A stretch of 40,640 nucleotides of DNA from Chloroflexota bacterium (GTDB taxonomy: Bacteria; Chloroflexota; Dehalococcoidia; JACVQG01), in contig JACQTY010000027.1 of NCBI GenBank assembly GCA_016210545.1, positions 1 to 40,640 of the forward strand. Reading direction: 5' to 3'. The notes under the pieces are model-generated. The model ran no database searches, had not been told where the DNA came from, and worked only from the letters and a program-made list of their open reading frames with translations. A program made the position numbers and the translations under genes. Positions within the stretch are counted from its first letter, which is position 1. The number at the start of each line of letters is the position of its first letter. Shown piece by piece: positions 16,428-24,771 of this stretch.

Positions 16428-17573
16428 GTGGACCCGGCCCGCGAGTCCCTGGCCAAACGATACGCCAGATTACAGCGAGCCTTCTCCGTTTCAGAGATGG
16501 CTCTTGCCGCTTCGTATCTGGTCGCGGCCGTTCAGAGTGGACTCTGGTTCCGCCTGAACAACTCTCTCGCCTTGCCGCACCCGGCATCGGTCGCCCTCAT
16601 GTTCACTGTACTGCTGGCGGGGTATGCTGTGCTCGACCTCCCTTTGAGCTACTACCGCGGTCTGACGCTGCCCAGGCGTTACGGGTTATCCAAACAGGAC
16701 TTTCTGGGCTGGCTGGGGGTAAAAGCCAGAGAGTCATTGCTGGAATGGCTCCTGGGGACCGCCGCGGCGTCAGGCATCTACACGTTGCTGTCCATCATGC
16801 CGGACTGGTGGTGGCTTGCCGCCGGCATCTTCACCGCGTTGGTCAGCGGGGTCCTTAGTTTCCTGGCGCCATGGGTGTTGCTGCCGCTATTCTTCAAGAC
16901 CAAACCCTTGCCGAAGGGTGACCTGCGGCAGCGCCTGGAATCATTGGCTGCAAGGGCAGGCTTCCAGCCCGCAGGCATATTCTCAATCGACATGAGCCGG
17001 AGGGGAACGACGGCTAACGCCATGTTCCTGGGCATGGGACGCTCACGCCGCATCGTCCTGACTGACACGCTGGTCGACAAATACAGCCCGGAAGAGATCG
17101 AGACCATCCTGGCCCACGAGCTGGGGCACTATCGCATGCGGCACGTCGCTAAGCTCCTGGCCTTCCAGTCCGGGTTGGTCCTGGTGATGTTCCTGCTGAC
17201 CCACCTCACGCTGCGGGCGCTTGCCACGCCCGGAGGCCGATTTGGTCTTCAAGGCCCCGCAGACCTGGCCGGGCTACCCCTGCTCATGCTCATCATGCTG
17301 GCCTCTGGGCTTGCGCTCTCCCCTGCTCTAATGGCCTTCAGCCGCCTTCTGGAGAGCCACGCCGACACGTTCGCTCTGCGCCTCACTGACAACCCCGCTG
17401 CTTTCGTTCAGGCATTACGCCGCCTCCACGAACAGAACCTCATAGAAGCCAACCCCAGCCGTGTGGTCGAGTGGCTGTTCTACGATCACCCACCCCTGGC
17501 AAGGCGTCTGGAGCGGGTACAGCGTGAGCAGGGGCGTTCGCCAGGCGCCTTTACTAGCCCACCAACTCCTTGA
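16428..17573 (+). CDS. M48 family (Ste24/CAAX-type) membrane metallopeptidase
   Basis: An integral membrane zinc protease of about 381 aa. The zinc motif HELGH follows EEIETILA (about residues 230-234), and the third ligand is likely the Glu in LLESHAD. Several helices precede and follow it, as in Ste24/CAAX prenyl proteases. The track uses ATG 16422, but GGAGG at 16417-16421 would be adjacent to it; GTG 16428 has a six-base spacing and is preferred. Its last 20 bases overlap the 3' end of convergent etfA. Its bacterial substrates are not known. Confidence 0.9.
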   Translation: MDPARESLAKRYARLQRAFSVSEMALAASYLVAAVQSGLWFRLNNSLALPHPASVALMFTVLLAGYAVLDLPLSYYRGLTLPRRYGLSKQDFLGWLGVKARESLLEWLLGTAAASGIYTLLSIMPDWWWLAAGIFTALVSGVLSFLAPWVLLPLFFKTKPLPKGDLRQRLESLAARAGFQPAGIFSIDMSRRGTTANAMFLGMGRSRRIVLTDTLVDKYSPEEIETILAHELGHYRMRHVAKLLAFQSGLVLVMFLLTHLTLRALATPGGRFGLQGPADLAGLPLLMLIMLASGLALSPALMAFSRLLESHADTFALRLTDNPAAFVQALRRLHEQNLIEANPSRVVEWLFYDHPPLARRLERVQREQGRSPGAFTSPPTP

Positions 17574-18549
17574 TCTTCTTCGCCAGGGCGGGGATCACCT
17601 GCTTATAGTCCCCTACCACGCCGAACTGAGCCTCTTTGAAGATGTTGGCTTCGGGGTCTTTGTTAATGGCTACTATGGTCTTGGCCCCGGAGCAACCAGC
17701 CATATGTTGGCTGGCGCCGGAGAGGGCTACGGCGATGTAAAGGTTTGGGGTCACCACTTTTCCTGTAAGGCCTACCTGGATAGTGCATGGCACCCAGCCA
17801 TTGTCGCATGCAGACCGGGTGGCGCCTATTGCCCCCCGCATGAGTTTTGCCAGCTCCTCCAGTTGCTTGAATCCTTCCGGACCGCCGAGGCCTCTGCCAC
17901 CGGCAACTACTACTTCGGCGTCCTCCAGCTTAACGCCGGTTACCGCCTCTTTGACCCGCTGAATGAACTTGACGCGCGCCGCCGCTGGGTTAAGGCCAGG
18001 GTCGACGGCAGCTACCTCTCCCTTTCGATCTGGATCGCGGGCTTCGGCCGACATTGCTTTCTGCCTTACTGTCGCCATCTGTGGCCTCGTATCGGTGGCG
18101 AACACCGCCCGGGCATTGCCGCCGTAGACGGGCCGTGTCTGCAGGAGGTTCTTCGTCTGCCGGTCAATTGACAGATCTATGCAGTCGGTAGACAACCCCA
18201 CTCCCAAGCGGAAGGCCAGCCGCGGCGCCAGGTCACGGCCAATGCCAGTCTGTCCCATAAGCAATACGGAAGGGGACGCCTGTTTGACCAGCCGTTCCAG
18301 GACGTCGACATAAGTATCAGAGACATAGTTGGCAAGGCCGGCATCGTCGGCTACGTACACCTTATCTGCCCCGTGGGCGATCGCCTCACTGGCCAGCGCC
18401 CTCACGCCGCTGCCGACCAGCACGCCCGAAACCGCTTGGCCAAGGTCTTTGGCCAGCTTGCGGCCAGCCCCGAGCAATTCCAGCGAAATACCGGATAATT
18501 TACCTTCCTCCGCCTCCAGGAAGACCATTGCTCCCTGATAGTCCGCCAT
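17554..18549 (-). CDS. etfA: Electron transfer flavoprotein subunit alpha
   Basis: A 331-aa subunit carrying the FAD-binding domain. The C-terminal region [20 protein letters not shown], then SGASQHMAG and the [11 protein letters not shown] block, are hallmark ETF-alpha motifs. With EtfB it forms a soluble FAD/AMP heterodimer that takes electrons from acyl-CoA or similar dehydrogenases. ATG 18549 has AGGAGG. It lies 51 bases after etfB. No ETF:quinone oxidoreductase or acyl-CoA dehydrogenase is in the window. Confidence 0.97.
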   Translation of the reverse strand: MADYQGAMVFLEAEEGKLSGISLELLGAGRKLAKDLGQAVSGVLVGSGVRALASEAIAHGADKVYVADDAGLANYVSDTYVDVLERLVKQASPSVLLMGQTGIGRDLAPRLAFRLGVGLSTDCIDLSIDRQTKNLLQTRPVYGGNARAVFATDTRPQMATVRQKAMSAEARDPDRKGEVAAVDPGLNPAAARVKFIQRVKEAVTGVKLEDAEVVVAGGRGLGGPEGFKQLEELAKLMRGAIGATRSACDNGWVPCTIQVGLTGKVVTPNLYIAVALSGASQHMAGCSGAKTIVAINKDPEANIFKEAQFGVVGDYKQVIPALAKKIKELVG

Positions 18550-18600
18550 TCTACGTTCCTCCTAAGCGATCAAGATGAGGTCCTGCGCAAGAAACCTCAA

Positions 18601-19404
18601 CTAGATTATCTTGGCCTGGCGCAGTCGCAACGCCAGTTTCTCCGCCGCCTCGGCGGGCGTTTCTCCCTCCACAATCTCACACTTGGCTTCCTTTACCGGC
18701 TGGAACAGCTTCAAAAGCTGAGTGCGCCTGCCGGAGGCCCCTATCTTCGAAGCATCGGCGCCGATGTCCTGGGGTTTCCACACGGTGGGCTGTTTCTTGG
18801 CCGCTGCCATGATCCCCTTCAGAGTTGCATACCGTGGCTCGCCCAGCTCGTTGGACACGGTGACAACGGCTGGCAGGGACACCTCCAGCACCTCGTAGCC
18901 ATCGGCCAGGACGCGTTCCATGCGGGCCTTACCACCGTCCTGCATCTCAATCTTCTGGGCCACCGTTACGCAGGGTACGCCAAGCAACTCGGCCAGACCG
19001 GAGCCGACTTGGCCGGCGTCCCAGTCGGCGGCCTGACGGCCGCAAAACACCAGGTCGAACTGGCCCATCTTCTTGATCGCCAGAGACAGCACGTAGGCAG
19101 TGGTCCAGCTATCTCCGCCTTCAAAGGCCGGGTCCTCGAGAAGAAAAAGCTCATCGCACCCCATGGAGAGAGGCTTCTTCACCACATCCCGCTGCAGATT
19201 ATTGCCGAGGCTTATGACACTGATCTTGCCCCCTTTGGCCTCTTTCACGCGCAGGGCAGCCTCAACAGCGTACAAATCGAAAGGACTGATAACGGGGGGC
19301 ACATTGGCAGGGGGCACCATCCGGTTCGTCGCCGTATCAACTTTGAAGCTGGCCGGGGGCGCCTCGGGGTCAGGTACCTGCTTGACGCAGACAACTATGT
19401 TCAA
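18601..19404 (-). CDS. etfB: Electron transfer flavoprotein subunit beta
   Basis: ETF-beta opens with IVVCVKQVPDPEAPP, so the extra 32 residues of the track ORF (from 19500) are spurious. TTG 19404, eight bases after GAGGAGGG, gives a 267-aa protein of normal length. The Asp/Thr region LFLLEDPAFEGGDSWTTAYVL and the nucleotide-binding block FCGRQAADWDAGQVG fit the family. It is first in the etfBA operon. Confidence 0.96.
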   Translation of the reverse strand: MNIVVCVKQVPDPEAPPASFKVDTATNRMVPPANVPPVISPFDLYAVEAALRVKEAKGGKISVISLGNNLQRDVVKKPLSMGCDELFLLEDPAFEGGDSWTTAYVLSLAIKKMGQFDLVFCGRQAADWDAGQVGSGLAELLGVPCVTVAQKIEMQDGGKARMERVLADGYEVLEVSLPAVVTVSNELGEPRYATLKGIMAAAKKQPTVWKPQDIGADASKIGASGRRTQLLKLFQPVKEAKCEIVEGETPAEAAEKLALRLRQAKII

Positions 19405-19453
19405 TCTTCCGCCCTCCTCAAGATTTGGCGCCACATGTGCAAACGCCAAGTGA

Positions 19454-19482
19454 AATTTATCACCGAGCCGAAGCGTTGTCAA
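19454..19482 (-). promoter_or_regulatory. Promoter for etfBA
   Basis: On the minus strand TTGACA (19482-19477), a 17-base spacer and TAAATT (19459-19454). The start site would lie about 45 bases before TTG 19404, supporting the shortened etfB start. Confidence 0.6.
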
Positions 19483-19608
19483 CGGGGTGGGCAAATTCAC
19501 GATCCGTGGATTCTAATCCAAAATGGTCACCTCCTGGGTGAGCAAGCTTCCAAAGCGACTCCTCTCGCCCCCTGGAGGGAGAGAGTTAGAGAGCGGGGGC
19601 AACGGAGT

Positions 19609-19659
19609 GACCTAACCCTGGGTCCCCTCCCGGTGCGGGAAGGGGTTTGGTGTTAGGTC
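19609..19659. repeat. REP-like palindromic element
   Basis: Outer arms GACCTAAC (19609-19616) and GTTAGGTC (19652-19659) are perfect complements and enclose a GC-rich inner stem, CCCCTCCCG against CGGGAAGGGG. This is the look of a dispersed intergenic hairpin. No T-run follows. Confidence 0.6.
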
Positions 19660-19792
19660 GCCAGCCGCTCTCCGTGAAGGGCGATGGGTCTCACAACTCT
19701 CCTCAAAGCTGTCACAATTCACGGATTACGGCAAATTCACAGAATATGGGGCTAGCCCGCCGGGGTGCACGAGGTCCCAACTGCGACTGGAA

Positions 19793-19835
19793 TTTGGACA
19801 TTTGGGAATGTAGGGTGGGTCCTCAAATGTCCAAA
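19793..19835. repeat. 12-bp perfect inverted repeat
   Basis: TTTGGACATTTG (19793-19804) and CAAATGTCCAAA (19824-19835) are exact complements separated by 19 bases. It lies 53 bases upstream of the rpmH -35 box. It could be an operator or a terminator for leftward transcription; there is no supporting T-run. Confidence 0.7.
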
Positions 19836-19887
19836 GTCTAGCTAGACCCCCTTTATGCAAATCCCGATGAAGCGGGAGATCAATCAA

Positions 19888-19916
19888 TTGACACCCCATG
19901 TTTCCTATCGTATAAT
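19888..19916 (+). promoter_or_regulatory. Perfect sigma70 consensus promoter for the rpmH superoperon
   Basis: TTGACA (19888-19893), exactly 17 bases, TATAAT (19911-19916): both hexamers and the spacing are ideal. It drives rpmH, 22 bases downstream of the -10, and probably the genes up to the terminator at 24398. Confidence 0.85.
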
Positions 19917-19937
19917 TTCCATTGCTAGGAAGGTAAT

Positions 19938-20075
19938 ATGCCAAAAAGAGTCTACCAACCCAAGAAGCGTAAGCGGGTGAGGCAGCACGGATTCCGCGCC
20001 CGCCGTAGCACCAGAGGCGGGCGGCTCGTATTGAAACGACGGGCTTTGAAGGGCCGCTGGCGGCTGACCATATAA
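19938..20075 (+). CDS. rpmH: 50S ribosomal protein L34
   Basis: A 45-aa, very basic protein, too short for the ORF track. [19 protein letters not shown] followed by [24 protein letters not shown] is the classic L34 sequence. ATG 19938 has AGGAAGG upstream. It heads the conserved rpmH-rnpA-yidD-yidC-jag cluster. Confidence 0.97.
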   Translation: MPKRVYQPKKRKRVRQHGFRARRSTRGGRLVLKRRALKGRWRLTI

Positions 20076-20109
20076 GCGCGCCGTTAGATTGCTTCAGGAA
20101 TACGGCCCG

Positions 20110-20448
20110 GTGAAACAATGGCAGCGCCTCAGGGAGAGAAGCCGCTTCCAGGCTGTTTTCAGTCAGGGAAGGACTTATTCCAGCAACCTGTTAGTGATGA
20201 AGATGCTGCCCAATGACCTGGAACATAGTAGGTACGGGTTCGCCGTCGGCAAGCGACTTGGCAACGCAGTCTTGCGAAACCGGATAAAGCGCCGGCTCAG
20301 GGAGTGCGTAAGCAACATTCCGATAAGAGGTGGATGGGATCTGGTGTTCATAGCACGTCAAGGCGTTGTTTCTATTGATTTCAGGGGGCTTCGAGAAGCG
20401 ACAACGGAGTTGGTCAGAAAGGCCCGTTTGCTCGGAGTAGTAAGTTGA
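20110..20448 (+). CDS. rnpA: Ribonuclease P protein component
   Basis: The protein cofactor of RNase P, which matures tRNA 5' ends. GTG 20110, with AGGAA about ten bases upstream, gives 112 aa starting [17 protein letters not shown]; the track's TTG 20089 adds seven residues outside the family. The RNA-binding RNR motif is present in [19 protein letters not shown]. It is 34 bases after rpmH and overlaps the next start (TTGA). Confidence 0.95.
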   Translation: MKQWQRLRERSRFQAVFSQGRTYSSNLLVMKMLPNDLEHSRYGFAVGKRLGNAVLRNRIKRRLRECVSNIPIRGGWDLVFIARQGVVSIDFRGLREATTELVRKARLLGVVS

Positions 20449-20654
20449 GATCACTGGCCCTCGCACTAATCCGGCTGTATCAGCTATGTATGTCCCCCCT
20501 TCTCCTTTCCTCTTGCCGGTTCACTCCCAGTTGTTCCCGTTACGCGTACCAGGCTATAGAGAAGCGCGGCGTGTGGCGCGGATGCTGGCTGGCGGCCAGG
20601 CGTCTGTTCCGGTGCCATCCCTGGAACGCCGGAGGCTACGATCCTGTCCCCTGA
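20445..20654 (+). CDS. yidD: Membrane protein insertion efficiency factor YidD
   Basis: A 69-aa protein with the family signature [19 protein letters not shown] and [17 protein letters not shown]. It helps YidC/Sec-dependent membrane insertion and is peripheral to the inner membrane. The TTG start (20445) overlaps the rnpA stop by four bases. Confidence 0.95.
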   Translation: MRSLALALIRLYQLCMSPLLLSSCRFTPSCSRYAYQAIEKRGVWRGCWLAARRLFRCHPWNAGGYDPVP

Positions 20655-20857
20655 CGTCGCACTCCCCTTCTGGGCAACGACCGAGCACCAGGAGACGCCG
20701 GGGACTGCACGCCATGTGTAAACCGGAAGCCGGTGATGTTTCCTGGCACAGGGCATAGCGGGGGACCGTCACTCACCTGAAGGGGCCTTTTCCAGGATGA
20801 CTCGTAACAACACGAATACGGCCGCGTTAACAGGGAAGTTTTTTAGGGAGAGCTAAC

Positions 20858-21979
20858 ATAAAGAAGAGAATACTCTACACCATCTTCTCCGTCTTCACGG
20901 CCAGCGCTTTGCTGGCAGGCTGCGCCGCCACCCCCACCAGGGGCGGGACCGCGCCGGTTATTTCCGGGGACACCGTATACGTCGGTTCCATGGAGGGCCA
21001 GGTGTACGCCCTCAATCCCGCGGCGCGAAGAGACCGCGTGCCCTTCCCCGGACCTGGAGAGTGGGTGTTTCCCACAGAAGCCCGACTCAATTTTCTTTAT
21101 GACACACCGGTCCTGGACAGCGGGACGCTCTACATCGGCACTTTCGATGGTCTGGTCTATGCCTTGGACGCGACAACCGGGCAAAAGCGCTGGCCAGAAG
21201 CTAAGTCCCTGAACAGCAAGGCGCAGATCGTGGCCGCCCCGGTCGTGGACAAAGAGGCCGTATTTGTGGCCGCTGACAGCCGGGTGTTCGCACTGGACAG
21301 GTCATCAAGCAAACCCCGGTGGCAGAAGCCCTTTGAAGCTGAAGGCAAGATATGGTCAGGCCTGGTCCTGGCTCAGGACACGTTGTATTTCGGGGCGATG
21401 GACCACAACGTATACGCCATAGATAGAGCCACGGGGCAGCCACGCTGGTCGCCGTTCACTACCGGTGGGGCGGTGGCGGCAGCGCCATTACTTGTTAACG
21501 GCATCCTTTACGTAGGCTCTTTTGACAACAATTTCTACGCCATCGATGCCGCGACGGGACAGCCCCGTTGGGCGCAGCCATTCCCCGCGGGCGCCTGGTT
21601 CTGGGCGCGAGCCGCAGAATACCAGGGACGCGTGTACGCGGCCTCTCTCGACGGAAAGGTATTTGCCCTGGATGTGAAAACGGGCAGCCCTGCATGGCAA
21701 CAGCCATTTCAAGCTACTTCAGAAATCAGAGCGTCTCCGTTGATCGCAGATGGCACACTCGTCATCGCCTCGATCGGCGGCCAGGTCTACGGACTGGAAC
21801 CGGATACGGGCAGGAATCGATGGACAGCTCCGTTTGCGGTGGGTGGGGCGGTCATTTCCGACCCGGGTACGGCAGGCGGAGTCGTCTACGTCCGCGCCCA
21901 GGACAACACCGTTTACGCCCTGGAGGCAGCCACGGGCAGGTCTCTGTGGTCATTCCTGTTGAGGGTACCGAAGAAGTGA
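20858..21979 (+). CDS. PQQ-repeat (BamB-like) lipoprotein, apparent ATA start
   Basis: An extracytoplasmic beta-propeller lipoprotein. Seven or so repeats are visible, each containing a YVGSxDxxxYALDAxTGxxRW pattern typical of PQQ/BamB propellers. The track starts at TTG 20909, which would leave only LLAGC of the signal. Upstream, in the same frame, AAAGAAGAGAATACTC encodes a perfect lipoprotein signal (KKRILYTIFSVFTASALLAGC) preceded by AGGGAG and the codon ATA at 20858. No ATG, GTG or TTG occurs between the upstream stop (20828) and there. So either translation starts at ATA or ATG has mutated or been misread. It sits between yidD and yidC, an unusual place, and may assist envelope protein assembly (inference). 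Confidence 0.82.
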   Translation: MKKRILYTIFSVFTASALLAGCAATPTRGGTAPVISGDTVYVGSMEGQVYALNPAARRDRVPFPGPGEWVFPTEARLNFLYDTPVLDSGTLYIGTFDGLVYALDATTGQKRWPEAKSLNSKAQIVAAPVVDKEAVFVAADSRVFALDRSSSKPRWQKPFEAEGKIWSGLVLAQDTLYFGAMDHNVYAIDRATGQPRWSPFTTGGAVAAAPLLVNGILYVGSFDNNFYAIDAATGQPRWAQPFPAGAWFWARAAEYQGRVYAASLDGKVFALDVKTGSPAWQQPFQATSEIRASPLIADGTLVIASIGGQVYGLEPDTGRNRWTAPFAVGGAVISDPGTAGGVVYVRAQDNTVYALEAATGRSLWSFLLRVPKK

Positions 21980-21989
21980 GGTCGGCGTA

Positions 21990-22898
21990 GTGATAGAGTT
22001 GTGGAACCTGATATTTATCAAGCCTATGTTGAACAGCTTGATCGTTATATACGACATTCTGTTCAACAATTTCGGGCTTGCCATTGTGTTCTTTACGCTT
22101 GTTGTCAGAGCCGCCATGACGCCTCTGACGTTAAGGCAGATTCGTTCCTCCCAGGCGATGGCAGCCATACAGCCAAAGCTGCAAGAGCTTCAGAAGAAGT
22201 ATGGCAAGGACAAGCAGAAGCTTTCTCAGGAGACCATGCAGCTCTATAAGGAGCACGGCATGAATCCATTGGGATGCCTGGGACCCATGGTAATACAGAT
22301 GCCTATCTGGATCGCCCTGTACCAGGTTATACTGAAGGCCATCGCCGCCACTCCTGAGGATCTCCTGGACCTGAACAGGTATCTCTATTCCTGGCCTATC
22401 GTGCACCGCCTCGTCCCGCTCAAGGAGGACTTCCTGTGGCTGAACCTGGGCCAGCCGGACCCGCTGTACTTGCTGCCTATTCTGGTCGGCGGTAGCATGT
22501 GGGTGCAGCAGAAGATGACCCCGATGACCTCCGGCGACCCCCGGCAGCAGTCCATGAACAAGATGATGCTGTGGATGATGCCCATAATGTTCGGCCTGTT
22601 CACACTGCAGTTTGCCAGCGGGCTGGCTATCTTCTGGGTTGTATCCAACCTCGTCGGTATCGCTACGCAGTACTTTGTCACAGGCTGGGGTGGCCTGTTG
22701 CGGCAACCAGCTACTCCAGTGGTGGAGTCCCGGCCTGAGAGAGAAAAGAGGACAGAATATGGAGAGCCAAGAGAGCCCCAAAAACCAGGAAAGCCAGGAG
22801 TTCAGCGCCAAGACCGTGGAGGAAGCAACAAAGCTGGCCCTGGAAAAGCTGGGCGCCAAACGCGAAGACCTGGAGATAACCGTCCTAAAAAAGGGTAA
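21990..22898 (+). CDS. yidC: Membrane protein insertase YidC/Oxa1 family
   Basis: A 302-aa insertase of the short Gram-positive/Oxa1 type without the large periplasmic domain. Five hydrophobic segments, the cytoplasmic RQIRSSQAMAAIQPKLQELQKKYGKDKQKL hairpin and the LGCLGPMVIQMPIWIALYQV helix are typical. Start GTG 21990. The last about 55 residues are a Lys/Arg/Gly/Pro-rich tail, like ribosome-binding tails of Oxa1 homologues, encoded entirely within a 140-base overlap with jag. Confidence 0.95.
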   Translation: MIELWNLIFIKPMLNSLIVIYDILFNNFGLAIVFFTLVVRAAMTPLTLRQIRSSQAMAAIQPKLQELQKKYGKDKQKLSQETMQLYKEHGMNPLGCLGPMVIQMPIWIALYQVILKAIAATPEDLLDLNRYLYSWPIVHRLVPLKEDFLWLNLGQPDPLYLLPILVGGSMWVQQKMTPMTSGDPRQQSMNKMMLWMMPIMFGLFTLQFASGLAIFWVVSNLVGIATQYFVTGWGGLLRQPATPVVESRPEREKRTEYGEPREPQKPGKPGVQRQDRGGSNKAGPGKAGRQTRRPGDNRPKKG

Positions 22899-23517
22899 GT
22901 CCGGCATCCTCGGGCTGGGGGCGGAGGAAGCCAGAATCTCGGTGCGGTCGGTCAGCGCGGCGACTACGGCAGATGTCCCCAAAGTGGCGCGAGATATCCT
23001 CTCGGAACTGCTGGAAAAGATGGGCGTAAAGGCCTCAGTTGAGATTGTAGAGCCGCCGCTGGCAAGCATGACGCCGGACTCCAAGGTCGTGGCGCTGGAC
23101 ATTACCGGCGACGACCTCGGCATTCTCATTGGCCGGCGCGGCCAGACCCTCATGTCCCTTCAGTACCTGATAAACCTGCTTGTCAGCCACAAGACCAAGG
23201 CTCGGGTCCCCGTGATGGTGGATGTGGAGGGATACAAGAGACGGCGTTACGAGGCCCTTCAGTCGCTGGCTGAACGCCTGGCCGATCAGGTGAAGTCAAC
23301 GAAGCGAGCAGTCACCCTCGAACCCATGCCCGCCAACGAGCGCCGCATTATACATCTGGCGCTGAGCAACGACCCCGAGGTGACGACGCAAAGCGTTGGG
23401 GCCGGCGAAGGACGCAAGGTTGTCATAGCCCCAAAGGGTAGAGAGACCCACCCACAGACCCCGCGGCGGGCAACCGAGTCTGATTTCCGGCCAGAGTCCA
23501 GGGAAAGGCAGGCCTAA
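22759..23517 (+). CDS. jag: SpoIIIJ-associated RNA-binding protein Jag/KhpB
   Basis: The track starts at 22612, but ATG 22759 with AAAGAGG upstream opens at the Jag_N domain, giving 252 aa. Domains: Jag_N (about 15-65, ending KKGKSGILGLGAEEARI), KH with the GxxG loop IGRRGQT (about 120-165), and R3H with NERRIIHLAL (RxxxH). It binds RNA and acts in cell-envelope control with YidC. The start lies 140 bases inside yidC in another frame. Confidence 0.94.
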   Translation: MESQESPKNQESQEFSAKTVEEATKLALEKLGAKREDLEITVLKKGKSGILGLGAEEARISVRSVSAATTADVPKVARDILSELLEKMGVKASVEIVEPPLASMTPDSKVVALDITGDDLGILIGRRGQTLMSLQYLINLLVSHKTKARVPVMVDVEGYKRRRYEALQSLAERLADQVKSTKRAVTLEPMPANERRIIHLALSNDPEVTTQSVGAGEGRKVVIAPKGRETHPQTPRRATESDFRPESRERQA

Positions 23518-23521
23518 GACG

Positions 23522-24307
23522 ATGACGTATAGCCGCATTATTCTGGAGAAATCGGAGGGCGTAGCCCGGATCACCCTCAACAGGCCCGACGTGATGAACT
23601 CTCTGGACATGGACATGTTAAAGGAGATCGACTCCGCCCTCACCGACATAGAGGGGGATAGCTCACTGCGGGCGGTCGTGATCACCGGCAAGGGCAAGGC
23701 TTTCTGCGCCGGGGCCGATCTAAAGCAGATAGGCAGCTTCGCGACATCCCCGCAGGGGATGCTTGGTTTCCTCCGCATAATCCACGGACTCTATAATCGT
23801 ATCGAGGCATTCCCTAAGCCCGTAATCGCGGCCATCAACGGCATGGCTCTGGCAGGCGGGCTGGAGCTAACGTTGACCTGCGACATAGTCTACGCCGCCG
23901 CCGACGCCAAGATAGGCGACCAGCACGCCAATTTCGGCCTGGTAGCCGGGGCTGGCGGCAGCCAGCGGTTGCCACGCATCATCGGCATGCGCCGGGCCAA
24001 GGAGCTTCTGTACACCGGGGACTGGATCAGCGCCCAGGAGGCGGAACGCATTGGCCTGGTGAATAAGGTGGTCCCCGCTGACAAACTGGACGCCGAGGTC
24101 ATGGCGCTGGCCAAGAAATTGGTCGGGCACAGCCCGATGGCCACCAGGACCGTGAAAACCCTCGTCAACCGGGGCATGCAAATGGAGCTGCCCGATGGCC
24201 TGGAGCTGGAGATGAACATGGGCGCCCTGCTCTTTACCACCGAGGACCTGCAGGAGGGCCTCAAGGCATTCCAGGAGAGGCGAAAGCCCAACTTCCCGGG
24301 GAGGTAG
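23522..24307 (+). CDS. Enoyl-CoA hydratase/isomerase family protein
   Basis: A 261-aa crotonase-fold protein. CoA and oxyanion-hole motifs are AFCAGADLKQI and NGMALAGGLEL. Of the two catalytic glutamates of rat mitochondrial hydratase, Glu144 is kept (Glu115 in GGLEL), while Glu164 corresponds to His135 (GDQHANFGL in place of GQPEI). Such subfamilies exist, and may be isomerases, hydrolases or lyases rather than classical hydratases. It lies five bases after jag, last in the transcript before the terminator. The etf genes upstream on the other strand hint at acyl-CoA metabolism. Confidence 0.9.
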   Translation: MTYSRIILEKSEGVARITLNRPDVMNSLDMDMLKEIDSALTDIEGDSSLRAVVITGKGKAFCAGADLKQIGSFATSPQGMLGFLRIIHGLYNRIEAFPKPVIAAINGMALAGGLELTLTCDIVYAAADAKIGDQHANFGLVAGAGGSQRLPRIIGMRRAKELLYTGDWISAQEAERIGLVNKVVPADKLDAEVMALAKKLVGHSPMATRTVKTLVNRGMQMELPDGLELEMNMGALLFTTEDLQEGLKAFQERRKPNFPGR

Positions 24308-24397
24308 TCAACGTTACGCCCGTTCCCCTCGCCGTGGACGGAGGGTGGGGATTGAAGACGCAGCCTTCAAGTTTGAAGCCGATTGCAATTGTAGCAG

Positions 24398-24429
24398 AAA
24401 GGCCCGTCCAATTGTTGGACGGGCCTTTT
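24398..24429 (+). terminator. Strong intrinsic terminator
   Basis: AAAGGCCCGTCCAA (24398-24411), loop ttg, TTGGACGGGCCTTTT: a perfect 14-bp stem ending in a T-run, with matching A residues on the other side so it may also work leftwards. It closes the rpmH-to-hydratase transcript between convergent units. Confidence 0.9.
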
Positions 24430-24771
24430 CACATGTTCACACAGTAAGCCAACGTGTGAGCGCTCGGCGATGGGGCATCAGTTCCGGAAGCTGCTGTTAC
24501 ACGGGGCTGCAAGTCCCTGTCAAGCTCATGTCTCCAGTCCAACCGACAATAGTCTACTGTCTCACAATTTGCTTACAATTCGCAGGCCCAGAAGAAGAGG
24601 AATCCGAAAATCCCGCTGGCCCCCTTCAGCAAGTCCCGACGAATCGGGACGGGGGATCTGCTCCTGTCTCTCACGAACGCGCTTCCCATGTCACAAGACC
24701 AGCATTGTAAGGCTATTTACGAGTCACTACCTAGATCATTGATTCCATAGTATCGTTGCGATACAAGGGCC
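24430..24771. other. Intergenic region without a recognisable gene
   Basis: No supported coding region is seen in these 342 bases. The only structure is the small palindrome GTCCCGA-cgaa-TCGGGAC at 24633-24650, listed separately. Confidence 0.6.
24633..24650. repeat. Short perfect palindrome GTCCCGA-cgaa-TCGGGAC
   Basis: A 7-bp stem with a four-base loop, related to the palindrome at 2102-2118. Likely a dispersed intergenic hairpin. Confidence 0.55.

Larger units (their letters stand above)
19483..19887. other. Intergenic region between etfB and rpmH
   Basis: These 405 bases hold no convincing gene. They contain two structured repeats (19609-19659 and 19793-19835) and repeated GGCAAATTCAC words (19491 and 19731). 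I looked for DnaA boxes because rpmH is often near oriC, and saw none matching TTATCCACA. Confidence 0.6.

Noticed and set aside
19483-19937. Possible chromosome origin next to rpmH
   Set aside because: There is no dnaA or dnaN and no recognisable DnaA-box cluster in the gap.
22131-23153. Large minus-strand ORF of 340 aa across yidC and jag
   Set aside because: It is a shadow; both plus-strand genes have clear domains and the antisense translation is low-complexity.
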